A stretch of DNA of 64,000 nt. It comes from Roseiconus lacunae (GTDB taxonomy: Bacteria; Planctomycetota; Planctomycetia; Pirellulales; Pirellulaceae). Made by a program: the position numbers and the translations under genes. Positions 49,002 through 56,738 of this stretch are shown piece after piece (within the stretch, counting starts at the first letter, position 1; each line of letters opens with the position of its first letter). The notes beneath the pieces are model-generated. The model saw only the letters and a list, made by a program, of their open reading frames with translations. It made no database searches and was not told the origin of the DNA. The stretch spans positions 248,001 through 312,000 of the forward strand of contig NZ_VSZO01000002.1 in assembly GCF_008312935.1 (NCBI RefSeq). Direction: 5' to 3'.

Positions 49002-49072
49002 ATTAGTGTGCGATTAGCGAAGATTCGTGTTCTTTTCGAATGGAACACGAATCGCCACTAGTAAACACTAAT
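49002..49072. repeat. Large palindromic element (REP/MITE-like)
   Basis: Nested inverted repeats: outer ATTAGTGT (49002-49009) with ACACTAAT (49065-49072) and inner GATTCGTGTTC (49022-49032) with GAACACGAATC (49043-49053), both perfect, around a 10-nt loop. The arms between are partly complementary (GATTAGCGA/TCGCCACTAGT). No coding capacity. The shape fits a small non-autonomous repeat. Confidence 0.65.
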
Positions 49073-49080
49073 TTTTGCGT

Positions 49081-49101
49081 GGTCTTGCCAAGGTCTTGCC
49101 A
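49081..49101. repeat. Short tandem direct repeat
   Basis: GGTCTTGCCA occurs at 49081-49090 and 49092-49101 (period 11), 9 bp after the palindrome. Confidence 0.75.
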
Positions 49102-49142
49102 ACGCCGGGATGCCAGCGCTGTCAGTTCGCCTGCTACGGGGC

Positions 49143-49715
49143 TTACTGACGCTTGAAACCTGGAAGCCGCGTTTCCAGTCGCTGCTCGGCCAACGCCGCC
49201 GCGATTCCGCCTAGAAATCCCGTCAGGTGGCCGTCCCACGAGACGCCTTCGCCAATCGGCAGCACTCCCCAAATCAGTGTCCCGCCGAATAGGATCCCGA
49301 CAGCGATCGCGACCGCAATTGAAGCGATCCGCTTGTGCAAAAACCCGCTAGCAATCAACAAACCGATCAATCCGAACACCAATCCACTGGCGCCGATATG
49401 GTTGGCGTAGCGTCCAAAGATCCAAAGCAATCCGCCGCCAAAAACAACTGTCATACCGATCGTCGGCCAAGGCTTTCGCCTGGTTCCACTGACGATCAAA
49501 AGCAACACGATCAACGGGACGGTGTTTCGCAGTAAATGCCCAATGCCATCGTGGATCAGCGGCATCGTCACAATGCCAGGCAATCCCCAAAGCGATCTCG
49601 GCACCAGTCCCCAAGATCGCAGGTCAAACGGAATCGTCGCATCGACCAGCCACACAAGCCACATCGCCAGCAACAACACGCCGGCAAAATAGGCATTGCG
49701 TTTAAGATCTTGCAT
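49143..49715 (-). CDS. Rhomboid family intramembrane serine protease
   Basis: A 190-residue protein with about six membrane helices. It cuts substrates within the membrane using a Ser-His dyad: nucleophile Ser in GASGLVFGLIGLL and His in DGHLTGFLGG, spaced as in bacterial rhomboids. The first helix is YFAGVLLLAMWLVWLVD, and IHDGIGHLLRNTVPL carries the conserved H/N of the oxyanion side. It is shorter than GlpG and lacks a cytosolic N-domain. Substrates unknown. It is 119 bp downstream of the dehydroquinate-synthase-like gene on the same strand and may end that operon. Confidence 0.9.
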   Translation of the reverse strand: MQDLKRNAYFAGVLLLAMWLVWLVDATIPFDLRSWGLVPRSLWGLPGIVTMPLIHDGIGHLLRNTVPLIVLLLIVSGTRRKPWPTIGMTVVFGGGLLWIFGRYANHIGASGLVFGLIGLLIASGFLHKRIASIAVAIAVGILFGGTLIWGVLPIGEGVSWDGHLTGFLGGIAAALAEQRLETRLPGFKRQ

Positions 49716-49834
49716 GGTGTTGGTGTGAAGAGACGTCTCGTCTTTTTTACCGGCCGCCGCTTACCGCGTTTCCGCGAAGAATGCGGGACCGACCTCGTGG
49801 GACAAATCGAAAGTTCCGCATAGCCCAATCTCGA

Positions 49835-51076
49835 TCAGAGATCGACAGAAAACCCGTGTAGCATCTCGATCGCTTTTGCCATCTTGTCGGTATCGATCTC
49901 GTGAACATTGGCACTCTCGCCGACTTCGCGAAGCATCGTGATCGTCAAACGCCCGCCGAGGTGTTGCCGAAATTCTTCAAGCCCGCCGAGCAGGCGATCG
50001 AGCGGTGACAAAGCCTCGTGCCACAGCGGTAACCCCATCTCATGAAGACATCGACAAGTGCGGTGAACATCTTCGATCGGAAACCCGAGCGTGAGGTGTG
50101 AATAAAAGCAATCGATCGCCACACCGATGCCGACCGCTTCGCCATGCCGGATCGCATAATCGGTGATCGGTTCGAGTTTATGAGCAGACCAATGTCCGAA
50201 ATCCAACGGTCGTGCTTCGAGCATTTCAAACGGGTCGCCACCTTCGGTGATGTGCCGGAGATGCAATTTACAACTCACAGCGATCGCGCGCGAGGCGGCC
50301 GACATTTCGCGCGAGCGAATTCGCTCGGCATGATCACACAACCACTCAAACTCCTCGCGGCTTTTTAGCAGCGTGACTTTGACCGATTCGCTGAACCCAC
50401 TGTAAAAGTCTCGGTCAGGCAGCGTGTCCAGGAGTGCCGCATCGTTAATGACGGCCCAGGGTACGGCAAACGTCCCGACCCAATTCTTCTTGCCAAAGTA
50501 ATTGATCGCATTTTTGACACCGACACCGCTGTCGCCTTGGGCGAGCGTCGTCGTTGGCAAACGCACCAAGCGGATCCCGCGGTGGGCGATTGCCGCGGCA
50601 TAGCCGACGGCGTCCAAAAACGCGCCGCCTCCGATTGCGACGATGTAGCTTCGACGATCCAAGTCATGAGCGTTGATTTTTGCCAACACCGCATCCACAC
50701 CGGAGTCGTCATTTTTGATCGCTTCGCCGCCTTCGAGCAACATCGCGTGATCGACGAGCGCGACGGTATCACAATCCTGCAACTGTTCGGCGATTTCTTG
50801 AACGTGTTCACTGGCCGTTGCGACGGCGCGTTCGGCGATCAGCAAGACTTTCGCGGGGCCGGACCCGCCGGGCCGCAGCAGATCCGCGAGAACATCAAAG
50901 TCATTTCCGGACAAATCGAGCGTCGTCCGTACGCGATGGACGAACGGGACGGCAAAAGAAACGTCGTGATTTAATGCGTCATCGATCGCTCGGCCTACCG
51001 AGTCCACCCCATCGGTGGTCTGGATCGGCGAATCGATCGGAGAGTCTGTTCTGGCCAAGTTGTTTTGTCGTAACAT
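49835..51076 (-). CDS. 3-dehydroquinate synthase-like sugar-phosphate cyclase (AroB/EboD-like)
   Basis: From ATG 51076 the protein has 413 residues. Its TAATG overlap with the stop of the upstream esterase gene decides this start over ATG 51112. It belongs to the NAD- and metal-dependent dehydroquinate synthase superfamily: IVAIGGGAFLDAVGYAA (NAD loop), RLPTTTLAQGDSGVGVKNA (substrate loop), then KNWVGTF, SESVKVTLLK and metal ligands in LDFGHWSAHKLE and IRHGEAVGIG. LPTTTLAQGDSGVGVKNAIN differs from classic AroB (usually LAQVDASVGGKT) and resembles the EboD/other cyclase branch. No other ebo-type gene (for example a UbiA or TatD homologue) lies nearby. True shikimate function is possible but less likely. 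Confidence 0.75.
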   Translation of the reverse strand: MLRQNNLARTDSPIDSPIQTTDGVDSVGRAIDDALNHDVSFAVPFVHRVRTTLDLSGNDFDVLADLLRPGGSGPAKVLLIAERAVATASEHVQEIAEQLQDCDTVALVDHAMLLEGGEAIKNDDSGVDAVLAKINAHDLDRRSYIVAIGGGAFLDAVGYAAAIAHRGIRLVRLPTTTLAQGDSGVGVKNAINYFGKKNWVGTFAVPWAVINDAALLDTLPDRDFYSGFSESVKVTLLKSREEFEWLCDHAERIRSREMSAASRAIAVSCKLHLRHITEGGDPFEMLEARPLDFGHWSAHKLEPITDYAIRHGEAVGIGVAIDCFYSHLTLGFPIEDVHRTCRCLHEMGLPLWHEALSPLDRLLGGLEEFRQHLGGRLTITMLREVGESANVHEIDTDKMAKAIEMLHGFSVDL

Positions 51077-51078
51077 TA
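51074..51078 (-). other. TAATG stop/start overlap (translational coupling)
   Basis: The esterase stop TAA (51078-51076) shares its last A with the ATG (51076-51074) of the dehydroquinate-synthase-like gene. Confidence 0.85.
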
Positions 51079-52053
51079 GGGCTGCTGTTCCTTCCAACCT
51101 CGCCACAACCATCGCAGCGAATCGGGGAAGATGGCGCCGCCGTGGTTGCCGTTATGAGCGCCGGTCCCGATCACCAGTTTGTAGTCATAGCCAGCGAACT
51201 CAAGGGCTTTTGCCATCTGTTTATTGGCTAATGGCCAATTCCCGTGCGAGTTATCCAGATCATTTTCGCCGTCCTGCAAGAATACACGGATCGGCTTCGG
51301 TTCGGTTTTACGAATCATCGCGGGGTAGTGGTGCCCACCCCGAATGTTGACAAAGCTACCGATGTGGCTAAGTACCTTGCGAAATTGATCGGGTCGATGC
51401 CAAGCCACCGAGAACGCACAGATGCCGCCTGAACTGTTTCCGCAGATCGCACGTAATTCGGGGTTCGACGTGATTGCGAAATCCTTTTCAACGGCGGGCA
51501 AGATCTCCGTCAGCAGAAACTCCGCATAATCGCCATTCATCGAGTCGTATTCGACACTGCGATTTTCAGGTCGCGGCCGCCAACCGCGTTTCTCTGGTAG
51601 CTCGCTTCGGTACCCGGGATCGACCATGACCGCGATCGTCACCGGCATGTCGCCCTTGGCGATCAAATTGTCGAACACCACCGGAAGACGAAAGTCACCG
51701 GCACGGCCTTCGAAAGCATGCCCATCTTGAAACACCATCAATGCGGCGGGGGTGTCCCCGTCATATTGAGCCGGAACGTAAACGCTGTAGCGACGCTTGG
51801 TACCGGGATAAACCTTGCTGTCAAGCCAAACATGCTGAGTGACCTTGCCGCGTGGGACGGCGTCGTCTGGTTGAGAGTCTGGCCCGTGAACGTACTTCTT
51901 AGGTTCTGTCTTTTCGCCAGTGGAAGCTTCGCGGCTAGCGTCCTGTGCATTCAATTGACTCGATGACGCTATCGAAAGCGTCCAGGCGGCCAGCAACAGC
52001 ATGCCGAGCAACGACAGTGACCGCGGCCACTGAATCGGGGGGGAGCAATTCAT
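51076..52053 (-). CDS. Exported alpha/beta-hydrolase esterase (esterase D/feruloyl-esterase-like)
   Basis: From ATG 52053 it has 325 residues with a signal peptide (SLSLLGMLLLAAWTLS, then SIASS); an ATG at 52131 adds 26 improbable residues. The nucleophile elbow is AICGNSSGGICAF (G-x-S-x-G). Charge-relay candidates include FLQDGENDL (Asp) and GAHNGNHGGAIFPDSLRW (His). This pattern is shared with Fes/esterase D-like enzymes that cut feruloyl or acetyl esters of plant or algal polysaccharides. The stop TAA overlaps the next start as TAATG at 51074-51078, so the downstream cyclase-like gene is translationally coupled. Substrate unknown. Confidence 0.85.
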   Translation of the reverse strand: MNCSPPIQWPRSLSLLGMLLLAAWTLSIASSSQLNAQDASREASTGEKTEPKKYVHGPDSQPDDAVPRGKVTQHVWLDSKVYPGTKRRYSVYVPAQYDGDTPAALMVFQDGHAFEGRAGDFRLPVVFDNLIAKGDMPVTIAVMVDPGYRSELPEKRGWRPRPENRSVEYDSMNGDYAEFLLTEILPAVEKDFAITSNPELRAICGNSSGGICAFSVAWHRPDQFRKVLSHIGSFVNIRGGHHYPAMIRKTEPKPIRVFLQDGENDLDNSHGNWPLANKQMAKALEFAGYDYKLVIGTGAHNGNHGGAIFPDSLRWLWRGWKEQQP

Positions 52054-52337
52054 CAGATCGTTCGCAGGAGGAGGGTTGGCGCGGGGGCATCCGCGGAGGG
52101 AGCCTCCATGATAGCAAGGATGGCTCGCCAAGGGGACTCGATTGTGTCATGGCTGCTCGTCCACCGAAGTCTAGAACCGAGCTTGGGGGGCGGGCGAATG
52201 ACCGCTGATCACTGCGCCGCGGTAACACCGGCGAGTCCCCCTCTGAGTGTGTCGAAAATCAGTCTTGCGACACAGACCGAGGGCCTTCTACCCTACCACC
52301 GTATTTTGCCAATTCTCCATACCGAGATGATTGCGCC

Positions 52338-55300
52338 ATGGACGGCCGACAGTACAACGATCACCCGCAAACAACTCCGTTGCGTTTCACGCGTCCCACT
52401 CGACCTGTGTTCCTCAAGTTCGCAGCGTTCATGAAATTCGCAGCGTTCGTGGCTGGTTTGGGGCTCGCGTTTGCCAGTACACAAGGGAACTGTGACGACG
52501 CGGAATGGATTTGGGCGAATGGATCAACCGCGGAACAGTCGATCCCCAGGGGAGCGCAATGCTACTTCCGAAAGCCGATTAATCTGAAAGTCGCCGCGGA
52601 AGTTCGAATCGAGATCGCAGCGGACGACGAATATGAACTGTTCGTCAACGGCCATCCCGTCGGGCGTAGCGTATCGTCGCGTGAAGTCATCCAATACGAT
52701 GCGACAGAACATTTCAATGTCGGTCGAAATATCGTTGCCGTGCGAGTGATCAATCGCAACGGTGATACCGCGGCGCTTGTCGCCCGAGTCGCGGTGCGGC
52801 CTACCAATAGCGATCGGTGGTACACGTTTAACTCCGATCCGTCGTGGAAAACGAGCGTTCGCCAAGAAGAACTTTGGGAAACGAACGTCTTTAATGATCA
52901 ACTCTGGGGCGCCGCGGCCTCGTTTGGCACACTGAATGAAGTGGCCGATCAACCCGCTCCTCCGATGAAGACAGCCGCCGCGCCGACACCGCCCCCGGCG
53001 CGAACGTCACCGCCTAAAGCTACGGCGAGCGAGCAGCCAGCGAGTTCGGTATTGGCCGGACCGACGGCATCCGATTCAGTTGGAAACAACAGCCCACCGA
53101 CCGAAACGGTCCAAACCGAAACGGGTTCGAGCGAAAGCGAACAGCGAGAACGTTTTCAAATTCAACGTGGCTTCGGGGTCCAACGCATCCTGGCGGATGA
53201 AAAGATCGGCTCCGTGTTGGCGATGACATTCAACGAATTTGGGCACCTACTTGTTTCCCAGGAGGGCGGCCCACTGTTGTTGGTTTATGACGACAACGAT
53301 GACGACATCCCGGAGACGATTCGCACGTACTGTGACAAGGTGAATTCGTGCCAAGGAATCTTATCGCTTAACGGCCAAGTGTTTGTGACCGGTAGCGGTC
53401 CGGAAGGCCACGCGCTTTATAAATTGACCGATGCCGATCGCAACGGATCGCTGGAAAAGGTTGAAGCGATCGTCAAGTTCACCGACTGGTCCGGACGCCC
53501 TGCCAAGGCCGGTGAACACGGCGCCCATGGATTGCGTCTTGGTCCGGACGGGATGATCTATGTCGCCGTGGGAAGTCATGTCAAAGCGATCGGCAAAACT
53601 GGCGATGGCGAAACTTATCGAAACGAATACGAAGGCGACTTGCTACCGCGCTATGAAGACCCCTCCGGCCACGCTCGCGGCGTCAAAGCCCCCGGGGGAA
53701 CGATCATCCGAACCAACATCGACGGCAGTGTGATCGAACGAGTCGCCGGCGGACTTCGCAATCCCTACGACGTCGTCTTTCATAGCGGCGGCGGTCTGTT
53801 CGTTCACGACGCCGACATGGAATCGGATGTCGATACGCCATGGTATCGCCCCAATGCCGTGTTCAACGTAGCCGAAGGCGGTGAATTCGGTTGGCGGACC
53901 GGTTGGGCTAAATGGCCGCAGTACTACCTCGACCGACTTCCTACGATGTTGGACACCGGGCGTGGCAGTCCGACCGGTGGTATTTGTTACGAACACTATG
54001 CGTTCCCCGTCCGATTCCAAAACACGCTGTTCCTGGCCGATTGGAGCGAAGGACGAATCCTAAACGTTCGCCTGACGCCTCGCGGAGCCAGTTACGCTGC
54101 CGAAAGCGAAGTCTTCCTGCAAGGCCAACCGCTAAACGTCACCGACCTGGAAGTCGGACCTGATGGTGCGTTGTACTTCTGCACCGGAGGGCGTTCGACC
54201 AATGGTGGTGTGTATCGTGTGATTTACAAAGGCGACGTGCCAGACCGGATGAAAAACTTGGGGAGTGGAATCGCCGCGGCGATCCGGCAACCGCAAATTG
54301 AATCCGCTTGGACACGACAAAAGATCGCTTCGATCAAACGAGAACTTGGTGACCAATGGAACCAACTCGTTGCCGGCGTGGCTTACAGCGACGACAACCC
54401 GGCGGAGTATCGCGTCCGGGCAATGATGTTGATGCAGCTTTTCGGCCCCGTTCCAAGTGAAGCGTTGCTGCTAGAATTAAGCAAAAGCAACAGCGATTTG
54501 GTCCGAGCCCAAGCAGCCTTGATGCTCGGCCGAGACCCAGGCGAAGACGGCGAACAACGATTGATCGAATTGCTCGGTGACAGTTCTTTGCCGGTCCAAC
54601 GGGCGGCCTGCGAAGCGATGTTACGTGGCAAAGTCGTCCCCGATGACCTGGACGCATTGATGGATGTGATCTCCAGTGGTGACCGCACGTTGGCCTACAT
54701 TGGCTGCAAAGTGCTACAGACGGTGCCAGCGGAAAAGTACCGTCAACGGGTCCTGGAAAGTGATCGCACACGTGAAGCGATTGTCGGAATGCTCGCCCTG
54801 GTGACGGTCGATCACAGCGAAGCGACGGCACTTCAAGTCCTCGAACGCACGAGCGCGTTGATGAAGGGATTCCTGAGCGACGCGGACTTCATCGATGTCC
54901 TCCGTCTCTGCCAGGTGACGTTGCATCTTAGCGGCGTTGATGCTGCGAAGCTGCGTACCTTAGCCGCCCAGGTCGCCGAAGAATTCCCGGCGGGTGAATC
55001 CCGAATTAACCACGAAGTCATTCGATTGGCAACGTACTTGAAAGCGGAGTCGCTGGCCGATCGAGCGATCGCCTATGTCGATTCGGATGCTCCCTACGAA
55101 AGTCGTACGTTGGTCGCCATGTGCCTGCAAGCGATGAGCGAAGGCTGGACAGCCAAGCAGCGGTTCGCACTGCTGAAGTTCTTCGAAAAGTCAGCGAACC
55201 GATCGACGTCCGGAGCGTTGCCGCTTTACATGATGGATGTGACGCGTGACTTCGCGTCCACACTATCGATGGATGATCTCTATGCCATCCTGGAACAGGG

Positions 55301-56390
55301 ACATGTTTGGCAGAACGCGGCACTTGCGGCGATCTACAAAGTCGAACGTCCGATCAGTGCGGACGTGACGACGACGTTGATGAACTTGGATCGAAAACTG
55401 CGACAATCCGATGAAGAACGCGACGTCGAACGCCGGCTTCGAACCGGCATCGTCGCACTACTTGCGACCAGCGAAGAATCCAAGGCCGGCGACTACCTCC
55501 GTGAACTGTGGCGTGACGAACCAGATCGTCGTGCGATCATCGCGATGGCTTTGTCGGTGCATCCCGATGGAGAAAACTGGGACTATCTCGTCAGAAGCCT
55601 TAGTCTGGTCGACTACGAAGCGGGAATGGAAGTTGTCCGGGCACTTCGAACCGTTGAAATCGCAACAGATGATCCGACCGCCCTACGCCAGTTGGTGTTG
55701 CTGGGCTTAAAGGCAGAAGCGGACGGACGTCCCTTCAAAGCGGTCGAACAGTTACTCCAACACTGGACCGGCATGGAACGCCCCGAAGGCGATTCGGAAT
55801 CGCCCGAAGGCAAGTCAAACTTGATGCAGCCGTGGCAACAGTGGTACGCCTCGGTCTATCCCGATCGACCACCGGCAGTCCTGCCAGCCGCAGATCAGTC
55901 ACGTTGGGACTTTGAGGAATTGGTCGAGTACCTGGAAAGCGACGACGGACGTTCGGGCGATCCCGCGCACGGAAAACTTGCGTTCACGAAAGCGAAGTGC
56001 GCTCAATGCCACCGATTTGGAAACTTCGGCGAAGCGATCGGCCCAGACTTGTCGGGAATCGCCCGTCGATTCACCAAACGTGAGATCGTCGAATCGATTC
56101 TCTATCCGGCGCACGTCGTCAGCGATCAATATGCCAATCGCAAATTGTTGACACTCGACGGCAAGGTCTACGTCGGGATGGTCAGCGAGCAAAGTGACGG
56201 CAAATTGGTGGTCCGAGATTCCAATAACACGATGACGGTGATCGAACCGGACAACGTTGACCAGATCCTGCCGAGCAACAGCAGCATCATGCCAAGCGGC
56301 CTGATCGACAATTTGACCAAAGACGAAATCAGCGACCTAATGTCGTACATGGGTGTGGTTCCGGCCGCTGAAATCGCCGCCAAACCCTAA
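52338..56390 (+). CDS. Large PVC-type heme-binding CxxCH protein with N-terminal sugar-binding-like domain
   Basis: A 1,350-residue exported protein. An 18-bp direct repeat inside the signal segment yields KFAAFM-KFAAFV. Residues ~55-180 are a beta-sandwich (EWIWANGSTAEQSIPRG, then IEIAADDEYELFVNGHPVG) like rhamnosidase N-terminal or galactose-binding domains. A Pro/Thr/Ser-rich linker (210-270) leads to a NHL/PQQ-like propeller (~275-640), a long HEAT-rich stretch (~650-1,130) and the C-terminal heme domain with CAQCH at 1221-1225 and GPDLSGIARRF. SIMPSGL may supply the axial Met. It is a longer relative of 9509-12022. Function presumed to be periplasmic oxidation of carbohydrate-linked substrates; unproven. 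Confidence 0.88.
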   Translation: MDGRQYNDHPQTTPLRFTRPTRPVFLKFAAFMKFAAFVAGLGLAFASTQGNCDDAEWIWANGSTAEQSIPRGAQCYFRKPINLKVAAEVRIEIAADDEYELFVNGHPVGRSVSSREVIQYDATEHFNVGRNIVAVRVINRNGDTAALVARVAVRPTNSDRWYTFNSDPSWKTSVRQEELWETNVFNDQLWGAAASFGTLNEVADQPAPPMKTAAAPTPPPARTSPPKATASEQPASSVLAGPTASDSVGNNSPPTETVQTETGSSESEQRERFQIQRGFGVQRILADEKIGSVLAMTFNEFGHLLVSQEGGPLLLVYDDNDDDIPETIRTYCDKVNSCQGILSLNGQVFVTGSGPEGHALYKLTDADRNGSLEKVEAIVKFTDWSGRPAKAGEHGAHGLRLGPDGMIYVAVGSHVKAIGKTGDGETYRNEYEGDLLPRYEDPSGHARGVKAPGGTIIRTNIDGSVIERVAGGLRNPYDVVFHSGGGLFVHDADMESDVDTPWYRPNAVFNVAEGGEFGWRTGWAKWPQYYLDRLPTMLDTGRGSPTGGICYEHYAFPVRFQNTLFLADWSEGRILNVRLTPRGASYAAESEVFLQGQPLNVTDLEVGPDGALYFCTGGRSTNGGVYRVIYKGDVPDRMKNLGSGIAAAIRQPQIESAWTRQKIASIKRELGDQWNQLVAGVAYSDDNPAEYRVRAMMLMQLFGPVPSEALLLELSKSNSDLVRAQAALMLGRDPGEDGEQRLIELLGDSSLPVQRAACEAMLRGKVVPDDLDALMDVISSGDRTLAYIGCKVLQTVPAEKYRQRVLESDRTREAIVGMLALVTVDHSEATALQVLERTSALMKGFLSDADFIDVLRLCQVTLHLSGVDAAKLRTLAAQVAEEFPAGESRINHEVIRLATYLKAESLADRAIAYVDSDAPYESRTLVAMCLQAMSEGWTAKQRFALLKFFEKSANRSTSGALPLYMMDVTRDFASTLSMDDLYAILEQGHVWQNAALAAIYKVERPISADVTTTLMNLDRKLRQSDEERDVERRLRTGIVALLATSEESKAGDYLRELWRDEPDRRAIIAMALSVHPDGENWDYLVRSLSLVDYEAGMEVVRALRTVEIATDDPTALRQLVLLGLKAEADGRPFKAVEQLLQHWTGMERPEGDSESPEGKSNLMQPWQQWYASVYPDRPPAVLPAADQSRWDFEELVEYLESDDGRSGDPAHGKLAFTKAKCAQCHRFGNFGEAIGPDLSGIARRFTKREIVESILYPAHVVSDQYANRKLLTLDGKVYVGMVSEQSDGKLVVRDSNNTMTVIEPDNVDQILPSNSSIMPSGLIDNLTKDEISDLMSYMGVVPAAEIAAKP
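52416..52451. repeat. 18-bp in-frame tandem duplication in a signal peptide
   Basis: AAGTTCGCAGCGTTCATG (52416-52433) is followed by AAATTCGCAGCGTTCGTG (52434-52451): 16 of 18 bases match. Encodes KFAAFM-KFAAFV. Confidence 0.85.
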
Positions 56391-56738
56391 TTCGTCGCCT
56401 CCGACGCGGCGAAAACTCGATCGTGAGCTAAGTTTTTGGTATTTCACACCGGTTTCCCGCAAGGGAAACGGTCGCTGGGGTAGTTTCGGCTTCCCAAGAT
56501 CCGCTGACCGGGCCAGAATACCCGGCTACGGCGCCCCGGTGGCTCGTTATCAGAGCCCCCTCTTGGTGGGTTAAACAGGGTGGGTCGCGCAGGGCTGCCA
56601 AAGCCACGTCGTTGCTCAAGCGATGACCGTGCGACCTTTCCTGAATCGCGTCAGCCCTCCCTAATCAAGATAGCCAACGCTGTCTTTGATTCGCCGGCCC
56701 AAACACTCTCCCGTTATCCCCAACGAATCGAATCGATC
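56391..56738. other. Gap upstream of yidC, one hairpin
   Basis: About 350 bp. A hairpin with GNRA-type loop (TTTCCC-GCAA-GGGAAA at ~56453-56468; the stem extends past a bulged G) lies 60 bp after the heme gene stop. It has no T-run. No gene seen. The in-frame extension of yidC to 56580 reads poorly. Confidence 0.4.

Larger units (their letters stand above)
48802..49142. other. groEL-rhomboid convergent gap with terminator and palindromes
   Basis: 341 bp without a gene. Contains the groEL terminator, a ~70-bp palindromic element and a short direct repeat, listed separately. Confidence 0.6.
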
